DNA of 64,000 bases from Listeria booriae (GTDB lineage: Bacteria > Bacillota > Bacilli > Lactobacillales > Listeriaceae), in assembly GCF_000766865.1 (NCBI RefSeq), contig NZ_JNFA01000001.1, positions 85,565-149,564 of the forward strand, written 5' to 3'. Positions 38,863 to 48,602 of this stretch are shown here, in pieces (position 1 is the first letter of the stretch; each line of letters starts with the position of its first letter). The position numbers and the translations under genes were made by a program. The notes beneath the pieces were generated by a model. It ran no database searches, was not told the origin of the DNA, and worked only from the letters and a program-made list of their open reading frames with translations.

Positions 38863-39681
38863 CTAGCCTCCTTGAATCTCGATTTTTTTCATTCCAATTT
38901 TAAAAACACGCTGATTCACAAAATAAAAAATAACAATCCAAGCCACTTGAAGCAACATAAAGCCCAAACTTTGCAAATCCGTATATTGCTGCGTAAAAAT
39001 CATCGCCGGCGTATCAATAATACCTTTAAACGGCTGTAAAATCAGGATTTTTTGAAATATTTCTGGAAAGAAACCAAGTGGAATTATCGTCCCTGAAAGC
39101 ACAAAAGCAACAGAATTAATAATCCCAAGAAAATTAGACGCATCAATCGTGTACAGCGTGATAGAATACAGAAATACCGTAATCATACTGCTCAATATAT
39201 ACGCCAAAAATATGCTACACAAAAAGAACAAAACATACTTCACATCTGGTATTTTCAGCGCATACTCTTGAAAACCAAACACCGGAAGTACAATAAGATT
39301 AAACAACACAATCGGCACAACCCGAACAATACTTGAGCCAAACCGCCAAGCCAACGTTTTTGAGAAAAACAACGGAAATAAATCAATCGGCTTCGTGAGC
39401 TCATACACAATATTCCCCGAAGTAATTGCATTCATTTCATCCCAGTTAACGTTCCACGGAATAATCGAAAAGAAGATTTGCGTAATCCATATGTACGTTA
39501 TCGTCGCACCGAGTGTCATTGGCGAATCAGCCGGATTTGACGCAATAAAAGCATACATAATAAAAATTTTAAACAACGCAAAAATAATCTGCGTCACAAA
39601 ACCAGAAAGCGCTGTCATTCTATAACTTAAAATTACCTTTGTTCGGAGCAAGAAATACGATTTTACCACATTCAATGTCAT
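38863..39681 (-). CDS. ABC-2 permease, subunit 1
   Basis: A 272-residue membrane protein with six helices; ITSGNIVYELTKPIDLFPLF corresponds to the RNGDYDRYLLRP segment of its partner. Start ATG 39681 is chosen with GGGGTG before it, ahead of an in-frame codon at 39711 with little support. First gene of the three-gene transporter operon at the right edge of the block inserted between prsA and yhaM. Confidence 0.82.
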   Translation of the reverse strand: MTLNVVKSYFLLRTKVILSYRMTALSGFVTQIIFALFKIFIMYAFIASNPADSPMTLGATITYIWITQIFFSIIPWNVNWDEMNAITSGNIVYELTKPIDLFPLFFSKTLAWRFGSSIVRVVPIVLFNLIVLPVFGFQEYALKIPDVKYVLFFLCSIFLAYILSSMITVFLYSITLYTIDASNFLGIINSVAFVLSGTIIPLGFFPEIFQKILILQPFKGIIDTPAMIFTQQYTDLQSLGFMLLQVAWIVIFYFVNQRVFKIGMKKIEIQGG

Positions 39682-39731
39682 TTGCACCCCATTCCTAGAA
39701 GTTCGCTTCATTTTTAGCAGATAGAAACACC

Positions 39732-39767
39732 CCTAAAATTAGAATCACGACTCCAACTTTAGGGGAA
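39732..39767. other. Long imperfect stem-loop between yhaM and the ABC-2 operon
   Basis: CCCCTAAA/TTTAGGGG outer arms and TTAGAATC/GACTCCAA inner arms make a hairpin of about 17 pairs with a two-base loop. Only a poor T run follows on the minus strand, so it may be a weak terminator for yhaM or a protein-binding palindrome. Confidence 0.55.
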
Positions 39768-39802
39768 TATCATTTTAACATAAACAGCTCTCTTACACTA
39801 AA

Positions 39803-40741
39803 TTAAAACTTCGGATTATAAAACGCACGATTATCAAGTCCAAACACGCGCTCTGTAAACTCGCCCGGTTTCGTATGACGAAGCGCTTTATCCATCATAT
39901 TCATCGTTGCATCCATCAAATCAATCTGATGCAAAATTTCCGCTTCACGCACAAGCGGTGGTTTCGGGCTACCCCATTCACCTTTCCCATGATGGCTCAA
40001 AAGCACGTGTTTTAATATCACCACTTCTTCTCCATCAATTCCAAGCTCATCCGCCATCTTGCTCACTTCTTCCACTACAATCGAAATATGCCCAATCAAG
40101 TTGCCCTCCAACGTATATGTAGTAGAAATCGGGCCTGATAGCTCAATCACTTTTCCAAGGTCATGTAAAATAACACCCGCGTACAACAAATCGCGATTCA
40201 CGGTTGGATATAAATCCGCGATCGCCTTCGCAAGTCGCAACATCGACACAACATGGAAGCTAAGCCCTGAAACAAACTCATGATGGTGGCGCACAGCCGC
40301 TGGATAATCAAAAAATGCATCCTGATATTTCTTCAAAAGAGAACGCGTAATCCGTTGTAAATTCGCATTTTGCATCTCGAAAATATATTGTGTAATCTCT
40401 TCGCTCATCTCATTCTTATCAATCGGCGCAGTCTCCATGAATTGACCGATACTCACACCATCAATTCCCGTTGACTGCCTAATTTGACGAATTTTCAATT
40501 GCTTTCTACCACGGTAATTCTGTACTTCGCCAACAATATTGACGATATTTTGGCTTGCATAACTTTCCTCATCGCTATCCGAAATATCCCATAATTTCGC
40601 TTCCAATTCACCCGATTTATCCTGCAATACCAACGATAAGAATGGTTTGCCGTTACTCGCAATTCCTCTCGTGCTCGACTTAATTAGCAGAAACAGATCC
40701 AGTCCTTCACCAACTTCATAATCCAACAACTTCTTGTCCAT
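39803..40741 (-). CDS. yhaM: 3'-5' exoribonuclease YhaM
   Basis: A 312-residue nuclease with an N-terminal OB fold (about 15-90) and a C-terminal HD domain with [12 protein letters not shown] and VILHDLGK (metal-binding His-Asp). It degrades RNA and single-strand DNA from the 3' end. The start at 40741 matches the family N-terminus (xLxYEVGE); a TTG at 40783 with AAAGGAGAAG before it would add 14 residues and is a real alternative. Follows yhaN by about 50 bases. Confidence 0.92.
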   Translation of the reverse strand: MDKKLLDYEVGEGLDLFLLIKSSTRGIASNGKPFLSLVLQDKSGELEAKLWDISDSDEESYASQNIVNIVGEVQNYRGRKQLKIRQIRQSTGIDGVSIGQFMETAPIDKNEMSEEITQYIFEMQNANLQRITRSLLKKYQDAFFDYPAAVRHHHEFVSGLSFHVVSMLRLAKAIADLYPTVNRDLLYAGVILHDLGKVIELSGPISTTYTLEGNLIGHISIVVEEVSKMADELGIDGEEVVILKHVLLSHHGKGEWGSPKPPLVREAEILHQIDLMDATMNMMDKALRHTKPGEFTERVFGLDNRAFYNPKF

Positions 40742-40792
40742 CTTCGTATCGCCTACTTTCTCTGATCCAATATTGGCTTTCAAACTTCTCCT

Positions 40793-43600
40793 TTAGTATA
40801 GCATGTGTTGCGCTTCCTTGGAAAAATATTTACTAAGTTGCTTATGACACGTAAAAAATAACACCTGATTTTCATGTCGAATTTCCTGCAACAACAACAT
40901 AATTTCCTCCAACCGCTCCTCATCAAAATTCACAAAACTATCATCAATAATAATTGGCAAACGCTGTGTCCCGTGTAACATCTGAATCATCGCAAACCGA
41001 ATCGCCAAATATAATTGTTCCTTCGTCGCCTGACTCAATTCCTCCGGGAAAAACCGCAAACCATCCCGCCTTTCCACCTGCAACCGATTCTCCGCAAACC
41101 GCACCTGCACATAGTTCTCCTTCGATAACATCTGAAAGAAATGCGTCGCGCGCGCCAACACTTTCGGCAACTTCTCTTCCTGTAACTTGCGCATAATCGT
41201 GCCAACCATCTCTTTAGCCAACTTCACACGCATCCATTCCTTCGCCATATCCTGAAAAACTTCGCGTTCCAAATAATAATGTTGCATCCGATCCGAGAAA
41301 CTTTGACCATCCTCCAACGTCTCGCGTGCCAACTCTTTCTCCGCTATCGTCTTGCGATATCCATCTAACTCCGCATCTAGCGCCCGCAACCGATTCCTTT
41401 TCTCCAACACGCCAGCACTAATATCCGCCTCTTGCGACACATCACGAAGCGCCTCCAGATGACCATCCGACAACTGCGCCCGAAGCAACACAACCCGTTC
41501 CTGCCAAGCTCGCTGCTCTTCTACTTGCATCCCTTTCTTTCGAAAAGACTCCGTATCCGCAGCATTCGCGACTTCCAACAAATCCGCCCGTTCCTTCACA
41601 AGAACAGCCTTCTCCCGTTCCAAAATCGCCACTTGATTCCGCAACTGCTCCTCTTTCTCCTGCGACTTCGCAATTTCCGCCACAAAATTCTTTCGCGCCC
41701 GCTGCTTCATTTTAAGCGTTGCAATCTGTTCATCCTCCGCAAGCGACTCCATACCTAACCGCTCCACCAAGTCATCCAATCGCGCGCTCCACTCCGTCAT
41801 CTTATGACGCAAAACCTCTGCATCCCGCCAGGCTTTCTGTTTACTCTCCAACACTTGCTGAATTTCACGCCAAGCAAACAACGCACTCTCCAAACGCTCA
41901 CTCGGAAAATCTTGCGGTAAAACAAATAACTCGCGATACTTTTGCCATTTCGTCTCAAGTCCCGCATGATTTTGACGTAATCGCATCCGGTTTTGCTCCG
42001 AAGTCTCCACCTGAAACGCCAGATCATCCATTTTGTCATAGTTCTTCTTAAGCGCAGCACGTGCCTGTTTCTGTTCAAGAAAAGCCGCAACCTCCAGCGG
42101 ATCAGTCGAACTCTGCGTCCCTTTCGAACGAACAAAACCAACCCATGCAAGAACCGCACCAATCAATAACAATCCCGCTAATCCATACAAAATCATATTT
42201 TGCATAAAACCAGCAACAATAAGCGCCAGCACAAAGGCCACTGTTCCCGTCAACGCCACCACTGGAATCGGCGCTTTCACTCGCGTATTCCGTCCTTCCA
42301 CCTGCCGTTGCACCTGCTGATATTTCGCCGAAGGCCACAAATCCCGCTCCAAATCCTCACACTGTTCTTGATACTGCGCCAATTCACGTTTCTTCCAAGC
42401 AAGATCCTGCTCCTCATTCGCCAACTGCTGTGCTTGTTCCTTTGCCTCCTGCTGCAATTTCGCTAATCCTTGTTCCACAGAAGCATCCAGTCGCATCGCC
42501 AAAATCGTCTCATCCTCAGGAATCACCTTCACAGCATCAAGCATCGCAAACTGTTTGGCTTCCTTGTCTTCTAAATAAAGCGTCTCTTTATCAATCGCTG
42601 CCAACCGCTCCTGCCATTCCTGAAAAAGCGGCCAAGTCTCAAGCAACACGTCTACACTCTCAGCATCCGCATCACTCCAAAATTCACTCGCTCTTTGTTG
42701 CTCCATCAACTGCATTAAGCGTTCCTGCCACTGTATCAGCTGCGCATCCAGCTCCTTCTCGCGAGCCTCCAAATGTTCCAAACGCACAATCCCATTCGCC
42801 GGAAACGCCAAACTCCCCAGCTGCTCTATCTGCCCCTGCAAAAATCGCCATTCCTCATACACCGGCCAAGCTTTAAGCAAAGTCTCTCCGAACTCTACTG
42901 CCAACTGCAACTCCTGCCGTTGCGCCTGATTATCCGTCACACCTTGCTTCGCCTTCTCCAAATCCTCCACAATTCGCAAATATTGCTGATTATGCTGCTT
43001 CCCATCTTGATACGTCATAAACGCCTGCTTCACCACTTGCAACTGCTTGTTCAATTGCGGATTCTTCCCACTCGGCTTAAACAATTCATCCAAACGCTTC
43101 TGCAACCGCTCTTCCGCTCGAATCAACACATCCGAACCAATCGTCCCCGTCGCCAACAAATACCGTTCAAAATCCACTTCCTTCAAGTTCTGCACATTTT
43201 GCAACCCATGAATATCAAAAGAAAAAATCGACTGAAAACGCGCCCGATCCATGCCACCAAGCAATTCTTCCAAATCGCTCTCCGTGCCAGTCGAACCATC
43301 CTCAAAATAAACCGTCACATCTCCCGTTGCCTTTCCACGAAGACGCTCCACAATCACTTTCCCGCGCACATCATCTTGTAGCTCTAACTTTCCGCCATAC
43401 GCCCCTTTATTCTTCGGCTCCATCCTCGGCAAACTCTGCTGCTTCGTCGGAAATCCAAATAAAACGCTATGAATAAACGCCATAATCGTGGATTTTCCAG
43501 CCTCATTTTGCCCAAAGATTAATTGAAAATCATGCAAATCCGTTATTTTCTTATTTTCCCATCTTCCGTATCCGATAATTTCTAATCCACTAATTCTCAT
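40793..43600 (-). CDS. yhaN: SbcC/Rad50-like ATPase YhaN
   Basis: A 935-residue ABC-type ATPase. Walker A GQNEAGKST is at 30-38, long coiled coils fill about 160-440 and 500-790, and the C-terminus holds the signature region LSQATKEQLYLAIRFAM and Walker B IIIDDSFVNFD. Two hydrophobic helices at about 447-492 interrupt the coiled coil, a feature of YhaN not of SbcC, suggesting membrane attachment. It overlaps yhaO by four bases; YhaO/YhaN resemble SbcD/SbcC and probably act in DNA end processing. Confidence 0.9.
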   Translation of the reverse strand: MRISGLEIIGYGRWENKKITDLHDFQLIFGQNEAGKSTIMAFIHSVLFGFPTKQQSLPRMEPKNKGAYGGKLELQDDVRGKVIVERLRGKATGDVTVYFEDGSTGTESDLEELLGGMDRARFQSIFSFDIHGLQNVQNLKEVDFERYLLATGTIGSDVLIRAEERLQKRLDELFKPSGKNPQLNKQLQVVKQAFMTYQDGKQHNQQYLRIVEDLEKAKQGVTDNQAQRQELQLAVEFGETLLKAWPVYEEWRFLQGQIEQLGSLAFPANGIVRLEHLEAREKELDAQLIQWQERLMQLMEQQRASEFWSDADAESVDVLLETWPLFQEWQERLAAIDKETLYLEDKEAKQFAMLDAVKVIPEDETILAMRLDASVEQGLAKLQQEAKEQAQQLANEEQDLAWKKRELAQYQEQCEDLERDLWPSAKYQQVQRQVEGRNTRVKAPIPVVALTGTVAFVLALIVAGFMQNMILYGLAGLLLIGAVLAWVGFVRSKGTQSSTDPLEVAAFLEQKQARAALKKNYDKMDDLAFQVETSEQNRMRLRQNHAGLETKWQKYRELFVLPQDFPSERLESALFAWREIQQVLESKQKAWRDAEVLRHKMTEWSARLDDLVERLGMESLAEDEQIATLKMKQRARKNFVAEIAKSQEKEEQLRNQVAILEREKAVLVKERADLLEVANAADTESFRKKGMQVEEQRAWQERVVLLRAQLSDGHLEALRDVSQEADISAGVLEKRNRLRALDAELDGYRKTIAEKELARETLEDGQSFSDRMQHYYLEREVFQDMAKEWMRVKLAKEMVGTIMRKLQEEKLPKVLARATHFFQMLSKENYVQVRFAENRLQVERRDGLRFFPEELSQATKEQLYLAIRFAMIQMLHGTQRLPIIIDDSFVNFDEERLEEIMLLLQEIRHENQVLFFTCHKQLSKYFSKEAQHMLY

Positions 43601-44835
43601 TTGAGGTCTCCTCTAAACTGCTCCAGCATATTTTCCAGTAACTCCGCCGACTCCTCAACTAGCGCCTCACGTTCCGCCTCTTCCAAATCCTCCAAAAAGC
43701 GATTCGCCGCACCATTTGCCACCAAACTCTCCGTTGCTTGGTAAAATACCTCTTCTTGCTTCAGCAACCCCTTCGCAAGCTCCCACTCGTTCTCCAAACC
43801 AGAAGAAGCCAACCAATCCACATTCTGCAAAGGCGCCTCATAAGAAACTCGTGTCACCCAAACAAAATTCGCCTCATCCATCCACGTCTCTTGCAACATG
43901 TCCAGCCATTCACCACTATCAATCCGCTGCTTCACATCAAGACTTAACGGCACATGCGCCACTAAACGCAAACCAAGCAACACGGACTTATCCATATGCG
44001 CCGCTTCCTTCACAGCCTGCAAAGACAACTGAAACAACTTCGAAAAATCCACGTCCTCACTGATTTCAAGTGTCGCTTCTTCCCAAATAATTGGCGCTGT
44101 CTCAACAAACGTCAACTCCGCTCCCGTCTCCCGTAATGTCACAAGCGTCAAGCCCTTATCACCAGTCTCCTTACGATGCCTTCCTTGAATATTTCCCGGG
44201 AAATAAATCATGGGCTCCTCTGCCAAAACTTGCCGTAAATGAATATGCCCCAAAGCCCAATAATCCATCTGCTTCATATCGCTAACCTTAAACGGCGCAT
44301 ACACATCTTGCATCGCGTTCCCCGTCATTTCCGAACCATGCAACAGACCAATATGAAAATCCGCATCCCCTTGACGCTTATACTGCTGATACATCGCTTC
44401 CCGAATATGCCGTTCCCCGTAACTAAATCCATACAGATTCACACGAACGCCCGACGGACTCACAAACGTATACATTTCAAGCGTCGTATCAAAAACCGTC
44501 ACATTCTCAGGTAACTGCAACCGGTCCCGATACTTCGCCACATAATCATGATTTCCATGAATCATATACACCGGAATTCCAGCCTGATTCAACCGCTCCA
44601 TCTCTTTATAAAATCGGGCTTGCGCCTTAATACTTTGATCTTCCTCATCATAGATATCCCCAGCAATAATCACAAAATCAACAGCCTCACGAATCGCCAC
44701 ATCTATTCCTCGCGCCAAAGAAGCAAACGTACTATTCTTCAACTTCTCAAACACCGAATCTGGCAAATGACGCAACCCTAAAAACGGGCTATCCAAATGC
44801 AAATCAGCCATATGTACAAACCGAACCTCTCTCAT
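43597..44835 (-). CDS. yhaO: SbcD/Mre11-like nuclease YhaO
   Basis: A 412-residue metallophosphoesterase. Motifs in order: MADLHLDSPF, GDIYDEED, GNHDY, LLHGSEM and GHIH, all metal or phosphate ligands. The C-terminal 130 residues are acidic. Start ATG 44835 follows GGAGGG by nine bases (GTG 44838 possible). First gene of yhaO-yhaN-yhaM. Partner of the overlapping YhaN. Confidence 0.9.
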   Translation of the reverse strand: MREVRFVHMADLHLDSPFLGLRHLPDSVFEKLKNSTFASLARGIDVAIREAVDFVIIAGDIYDEEDQSIKAQARFYKEMERLNQAGIPVYMIHGNHDYVAKYRDRLQLPENVTVFDTTLEMYTFVSPSGVRVNLYGFSYGERHIREAMYQQYKRQGDADFHIGLLHGSEMTGNAMQDVYAPFKVSDMKQMDYWALGHIHLRQVLAEEPMIYFPGNIQGRHRKETGDKGLTLVTLRETGAELTFVETAPIIWEEATLEISEDVDFSKLFQLSLQAVKEAAHMDKSVLLGLRLVAHVPLSLDVKQRIDSGEWLDMLQETWMDEANFVWVTRVSYEAPLQNVDWLASSGLENEWELAKGLLKQEEVFYQATESLVANGAANRFLEDLEEAEREALVEESAELLENMLEQFRGDLK

Positions 44836-45002
44836 CACGTATAGCCCTCCTTAAATTACGAATATATGTTCTATTATACCTTGAAAGCCACTGCAACACA
44901 ACGATTTCCCCTTCAAAAAGAACAAAATTTCAAAAAAGCCTCCAATTATGTACCAAAACATGCTATTCTAAACATAACAGCAAAAATTAGGAGGTCATAC
45001 AA

Positions 45003-45446
45003 ATGGGCAATTGGCACCGTAGCTTCGGCGTTTACGGCGTTGCAGAAGACAACGGCAAATTACTAATGATTCAACGCGAAACCGAACCATACCAACAAAA
45101 ATGGGACTTACCCGGAGGAAAACTATTAGATGACGAAACGCTCATGGATTGCCTCAAGCGCAACGTCGCAGAAATCGGCGGCAAACCAGACATCACCGCG
45201 AACCTTGGCGTCTACGATTTTCTTGTCGGCTATCCTTTCTTAGATAAACGCATTTTGCAGCATATCACGGCACTTTTCTACATGCACGTTGACTTCGCCG
45301 CAGAAAAAGCAGTACCACTTATTTTCCAAACCGAACCCGATACAAAACGCAATTTCCAGTGGGTTCCGATGCATCTTCTTACCGAAAAAAACGCCACACC
45401 AGCTGCTCTAAAAGCAATCGAGATTTTAGCAAAAGAAAAGCGCTAG
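45003..45446 (+). CDS. Nudix-fold protein with a degraded Nudix box
   Basis: A 147-residue protein of Nudix fold, starting MGNWHRSFGVYGVAEDNGKLLMIQRE. The Nudix box (39-60) should read Gx5Ex7REUxEExGU; here G39, E45, R53, E57 and G60 fit, but the Glu after Arg is N54 and the last Glu is I58. Hydrolase activity on nucleotide diphosphates may thus be changed or lost. AGGAGG lies ten bases before the ATG. Monocistronic, divergent from yhaO. Confidence 0.75.
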   Translation: MGNWHRSFGVYGVAEDNGKLLMIQRETEPYQQKWDLPGGKLLDDETLMDCLKRNVAEIGGKPDITANLGVYDFLVGYPFLDKRILQHITALFYMHVDFAAEKAVPLIFQTEPDTKRNFQWVPMHLLTEKNATPAALKAIEILAKEKR

Positions 45447-45484
45447 ACAAAGTAGGGAATTCCCTCTTCGTCTAGCGCTTTTTC
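45436..45484. terminator. Bidirectional terminator
   Basis: AAAAGCGCTAGAC/GTCTAGCGCTTTT arms with an inner AGGGAATTCCCT palindrome and T run, shared by the Nudix-like gene and yheA. Confidence 0.9.
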
Positions 45485-45488
45485 CTGA

Positions 45489-45842
45489 TTAGTCTTCTTT
45501 AATATCGTAAAGCTCTTGTAGCGGTGTCATGATAATGCGATTCAAATCATTGATAATCACGCTCATCGCTTGCTCTTTATCCATTAAATTAACAATCGCT
45601 TTATTGCTTTGTACTTCTTCTGCAACTTCTTGCGCCAAATCAATTGTCTCTTGATCGATTTCTTGGCCAGTCATTTGCTTTTCTTGAATCGTTACTTGCA
45701 CGTTACGGAAACGATCGAATTTCGTTTTTGCTTCTGGATCAGCATTTACATCCGCGTATGCTTGTTTTAAATTCGTGAATTGTTCTGTGTCACGAATCCC
45801 TTTCTCTAAATCGTTTGCAATGTCATAAATATTTACAGTCAT
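45489..45842 (-). CDS. yheA: YlbF/YmcA family protein YheA
   Basis: A 117-residue, fully helical acidic protein of the YlbF/YmcA family. YlbF and YmcA (with YaaT) form the complex that steers RNase Y, but the YheA branch has no proven role. AGGAAC lies eight bases before the ATG. Followed by the DUF445 gene upstream on the same strand, as yheB-yheA in Bacillus. Confidence 0.85.
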   Translation of the reverse strand: MTVNIYDIANDLEKGIRDTEQFTNLKQAYADVNADPEAKTKFDRFRNVQVTIQEKQMTGQEIDQETIDLAQEVAEEVQSNKAIVNLMDKEQAMSVIINDLNRIIMTPLQELYDIKED

Positions 45843-45914
45843 TTATTGTTCCTCCAAGTGTACGAAATTTTCTTCCACCCTCACTATATCAAATTTTGAG
45901 AACGAGGGCAAAGG

Positions 45915-47048
45915 TTAAAACAAAATCGCGATAACTCCTTGCAATATCCCGATGAAACCGCCTAAAAAACCACCAAGATACGTAATCATTTTCAATTCCT
46001 TGCCCGAAATGTCCAGCACAATCTGCTCCATTTCCTCCAATGAAAACGCCTCAATCTGATGCTGCACCATCTTGCCAATTTCCAGCCGCTTCATAATATC
46101 CGCGCTATGTTCCTTCGCAAAATCCAATACAGCATCCACCAAAAACGGCACGACTTTGTCCAAAATATCTTTCTCATACGGGCGAATCCAGTCCTGAACC
46201 GGCGTATCCATCCATTTCTCCAGTTGCACCGTCCGCATCACTTCTGCCACAACCTGTTCCGTGAACTTCGCTTGTTTCTCAGGCGGCATCACATCCACTA
46301 ACAAACGCTCCGAGAACTGCTGCCACTCCGAAATAACCAACGCCGTCAAAACTGCCTCCGTCTCCGGTTTCCCGATAAACTTCACGACTTCCTTTTGCAT
46401 CCGCGTCACAAACGTATCGTTGTTTAAAAATAAACCAACCATACCGCCGACCTTGCCATGTTCCGCCAAAATCCGCTCAATCATCAATTTAATTTGCAAT
46501 TTCCCAGCATCACTCGCCGTAAACAAAGCAATTTTCTGCAATGTTTGGTTCGCCATCGCGGGAATTTTCCGAGCCAACTCCTGATCAACGACTTCTGGCA
46601 AGACTGTTTTCACCGACTGCCCATTCCGCTTTTCAAAAAATTGTTCAAGTTGACCTTGCAAAGCCACTGCCATTTTCTCAGGAACTTGATTGCCAAAATC
46701 CGTCATGTCCCATTGCGCCAAAAGCTCGTTCGGCGTTGTTTCAACTGCTAATTTCTCACGGACCATATCATTCGCCGTGTCAATTAACTCCTCGCGTAAC
46801 GTTTCCTCAGACAGTTTCGCCTGTACCGCCTCATTCGTCAGCAAATGCTCCGCGACAACTTCGCCAATTTTTTCAGCTAGTTCTTCGCGGCGCTTCGGAA
46901 TCACACCTGGCGTAAACGGCACGCGCCACTTGCCAATATATTTCGCTTTAAACGGACGAAAAAGCATCCGAATCGCAATAAAATTCGTCGCTGCACCGAT
47001 AAAAGCACCTACAATTACCATAAATAAAATCGTCATCCAGCCTGCCAA
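45915..47048 (-). CDS. yheB: DUF445 membrane protein YheB
   Basis: A 377-residue protein with a membrane helix at each end (about 4-25 and 355-376) and a long amphipathic helical middle. The N-terminal GAATNFIAIRMLFRPFKAKYIGKWRVPFTPGVIPKR is the DUF445 hallmark. A TTG start at 47048 has AAGGTGA at the right distance; the ATG at 47036 is 18 bases from it. Function unknown. Confidence 0.82.
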   Translation of the reverse strand: MAGWMTILFMVIVGAFIGAATNFIAIRMLFRPFKAKYIGKWRVPFTPGVIPKRREELAEKIGEVVAEHLLTNEAVQAKLSEETLREELIDTANDMVREKLAVETTPNELLAQWDMTDFGNQVPEKMAVALQGQLEQFFEKRNGQSVKTVLPEVVDQELARKIPAMANQTLQKIALFTASDAGKLQIKLMIERILAEHGKVGGMVGLFLNNDTFVTRMQKEVVKFIGKPETEAVLTALVISEWQQFSERLLVDVMPPEKQAKFTEQVVAEVMRTVQLEKWMDTPVQDWIRPYEKDILDKVVPFLVDAVLDFAKEHSADIMKRLEIGKMVQHQIEAFSLEEMEQIVLDISGKELKMITYLGGFLGGFIGILQGVIAILF

Positions 47049-47148
47049 ATAAGGTCACCTTCTATATTTCGTATTGTGCTATTCATCATACGGCATTTCT
47101 CCGCATTGCACAATGCTTCTAGCCGAATTTCAGCCTAAAGTATGAACC

Positions 47149-48510
47149 TTATTTAGCATCCAAATTCGTCATCGCTAACGGATCAATCCAAGCCTCAAAT
47201 TGTTCTGCTGTCACAAATCCCGAACGAATCGCAGCCTCTTTCAACGACAAATCTTCCGCAAATGCCGTCTTCGCAATTTTAGCCGCTTTTTCATAACCAA
47301 TATGCGGGTTCAGCGCAGTTACTAACATCAGCGAACGATCCACCAGCTCCTGCATCGCGTCCTCATTCGCTTCCAAGCCTTCCAAACAATGTATCCGGAA
47401 CGACCGCATCCCATCCGCAAGCAAACGCACCGACTGCAAGAAATTATAAATAATCACAGGCTTATATACATTCAATTCAAAATTCCCTTGGCTCGCGGCC
47501 ACATTTATCGTCGTATCATTGCCCATCACTTGCGCCGCAACCATCGTTAACGCCTCACATTGCGTCGGATTCACCTTTCCAGGCATAATCGAACTTCCCG
47601 GCTCATTCGCAGGAATCGTTAGTTCGCCAATCCCACTTCTCGGTCCACTTGCCAAAAACCGCACATCGTTCGCTATTTTCATCAAATCAGCCGCCAAAGA
47701 ACGCAGTGCCCCGTGCACAAAATTCAGTTCCCCGTGGCTCGTCAGCGCATAAAACTTATTCTCCGCCGAACGAAACGCATATCCCGTATCTGCCTCCAGA
47801 TGCTTCGCTACCCGCTCACCAAAATCCGCCGTCGCATTCAGCCCCGTACCTACCGCGGTTCCACCAATCGCCAGTTCCAACAAATGATTGCTGCTCTCCA
47901 AAATAAATTTCTCCGCGTGCCGAATCATGCTTTCCCAACCGCTAATCTCCTGCCCTAACGTCAAAGGCGTCGCGTCCTGCAAGTGCGTCCGGCCAATTTT
48001 CACCATCCGCCAATATTTCTCCTTCTTCTCCCCAAGCACCCGTCGCATCTCCACCAATTCCGGCATCAAGTCTTCCGCAATCACTTCATACGCCGCAATA
48101 TGCATCGCCGTCGGAAACGTATCATTCGAGCTTTGCGACATGTTCACATCATCATTCGGATGCACATCCGCGTCCGCCACAAACGCAACGACCTCATTCA
48201 CATTCATGTTCGACTGCGTCCCACTTCCCGTCTGCCAAACCACAAGCGGAAAATGTCCGTCCAGTTCCCCCGTCACAATCCGATCACACACAGCCGCAAT
48301 CGCCTCCGCCTTATCCTTCGCAAGCTTTCCTAAATCCGCATTGCTCCGTGCCGTCGCCTTTTTCAATCTCGCAAACGCTTTAATAATTTCCCGTGGCATT
48401 TTCTCCTCACCAATTTTAAAATTCTGTCTGCTCCGCTCTGTTTGCGCGCCCCAGAACTTGTCACCAGGAACTGCAATCTCACCAATCGTATCTCGTTCAA
48501 TTCTCTCCAT
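47149..48510 (-). CDS. fumC: Class II fumarate hydratase
   Basis: A 453-residue iron-independent fumarase that interconverts fumarate and malate. The aspartase/fumarase signature [15 protein letters not shown] with the catalytic Ser is present, as are [12 protein letters not shown] and the [11 protein letters not shown] substrate segment. Two adjacent ATG codons could start it; 48510 is better spaced from GGGGGAG. Listeria lacks a full TCA cycle, so it probably serves a partial branch. Confidence 0.93.
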   Translation of the reverse strand: MERIERDTIGEIAVPGDKFWGAQTERSRQNFKIGEEKMPREIIKAFARLKKATARSNADLGKLAKDKAEAIAAVCDRIVTGELDGHFPLVVWQTGSGTQSNMNVNEVVAFVADADVHPNDDVNMSQSSNDTFPTAMHIAAYEVIAEDLMPELVEMRRVLGEKKEKYWRMVKIGRTHLQDATPLTLGQEISGWESMIRHAEKFILESSNHLLELAIGGTAVGTGLNATADFGERVAKHLEADTGYAFRSAENKFYALTSHGELNFVHGALRSLAADLMKIANDVRFLASGPRSGIGELTIPANEPGSSIMPGKVNPTQCEALTMVAAQVMGNDTTINVAASQGNFELNVYKPVIIYNFLQSVRLLADGMRSFRIHCLEGLEANEDAMQELVDRSLMLVTALNPHIGYEKAAKIAKTAFAEDLSLKEAAIRSGFVTAEQFEAWIDPLAMTNLDAK

Positions 48511-48557
48511 CATTGCTCCCCCTTACAACTATGTATTCACCTATATAAGATTACCAG

Positions 48558-48596
48558 CAAAAAAGGCTCGAAGCAACAATCTGCTTCAAGCCTTTC
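48558..48596 (-). terminator. Terminator of the penicillin-binding protein gene
   Basis: AAAGGCTTGAAGC/GCTTCGAGCCTTT arms (one mismatch) with a T run on the minus strand. Confidence 0.8.
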
Positions 48597-48602
48597 TAAT
48601 TC

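Noticed and set aside
42773..43381. Open frame of about 200 codons on the plus strand
   Set aside because: It is antisense to yhaN, has no ribosome site and an Arg/Leu/His-rich low-quality composition produced by the reading of the other strand.
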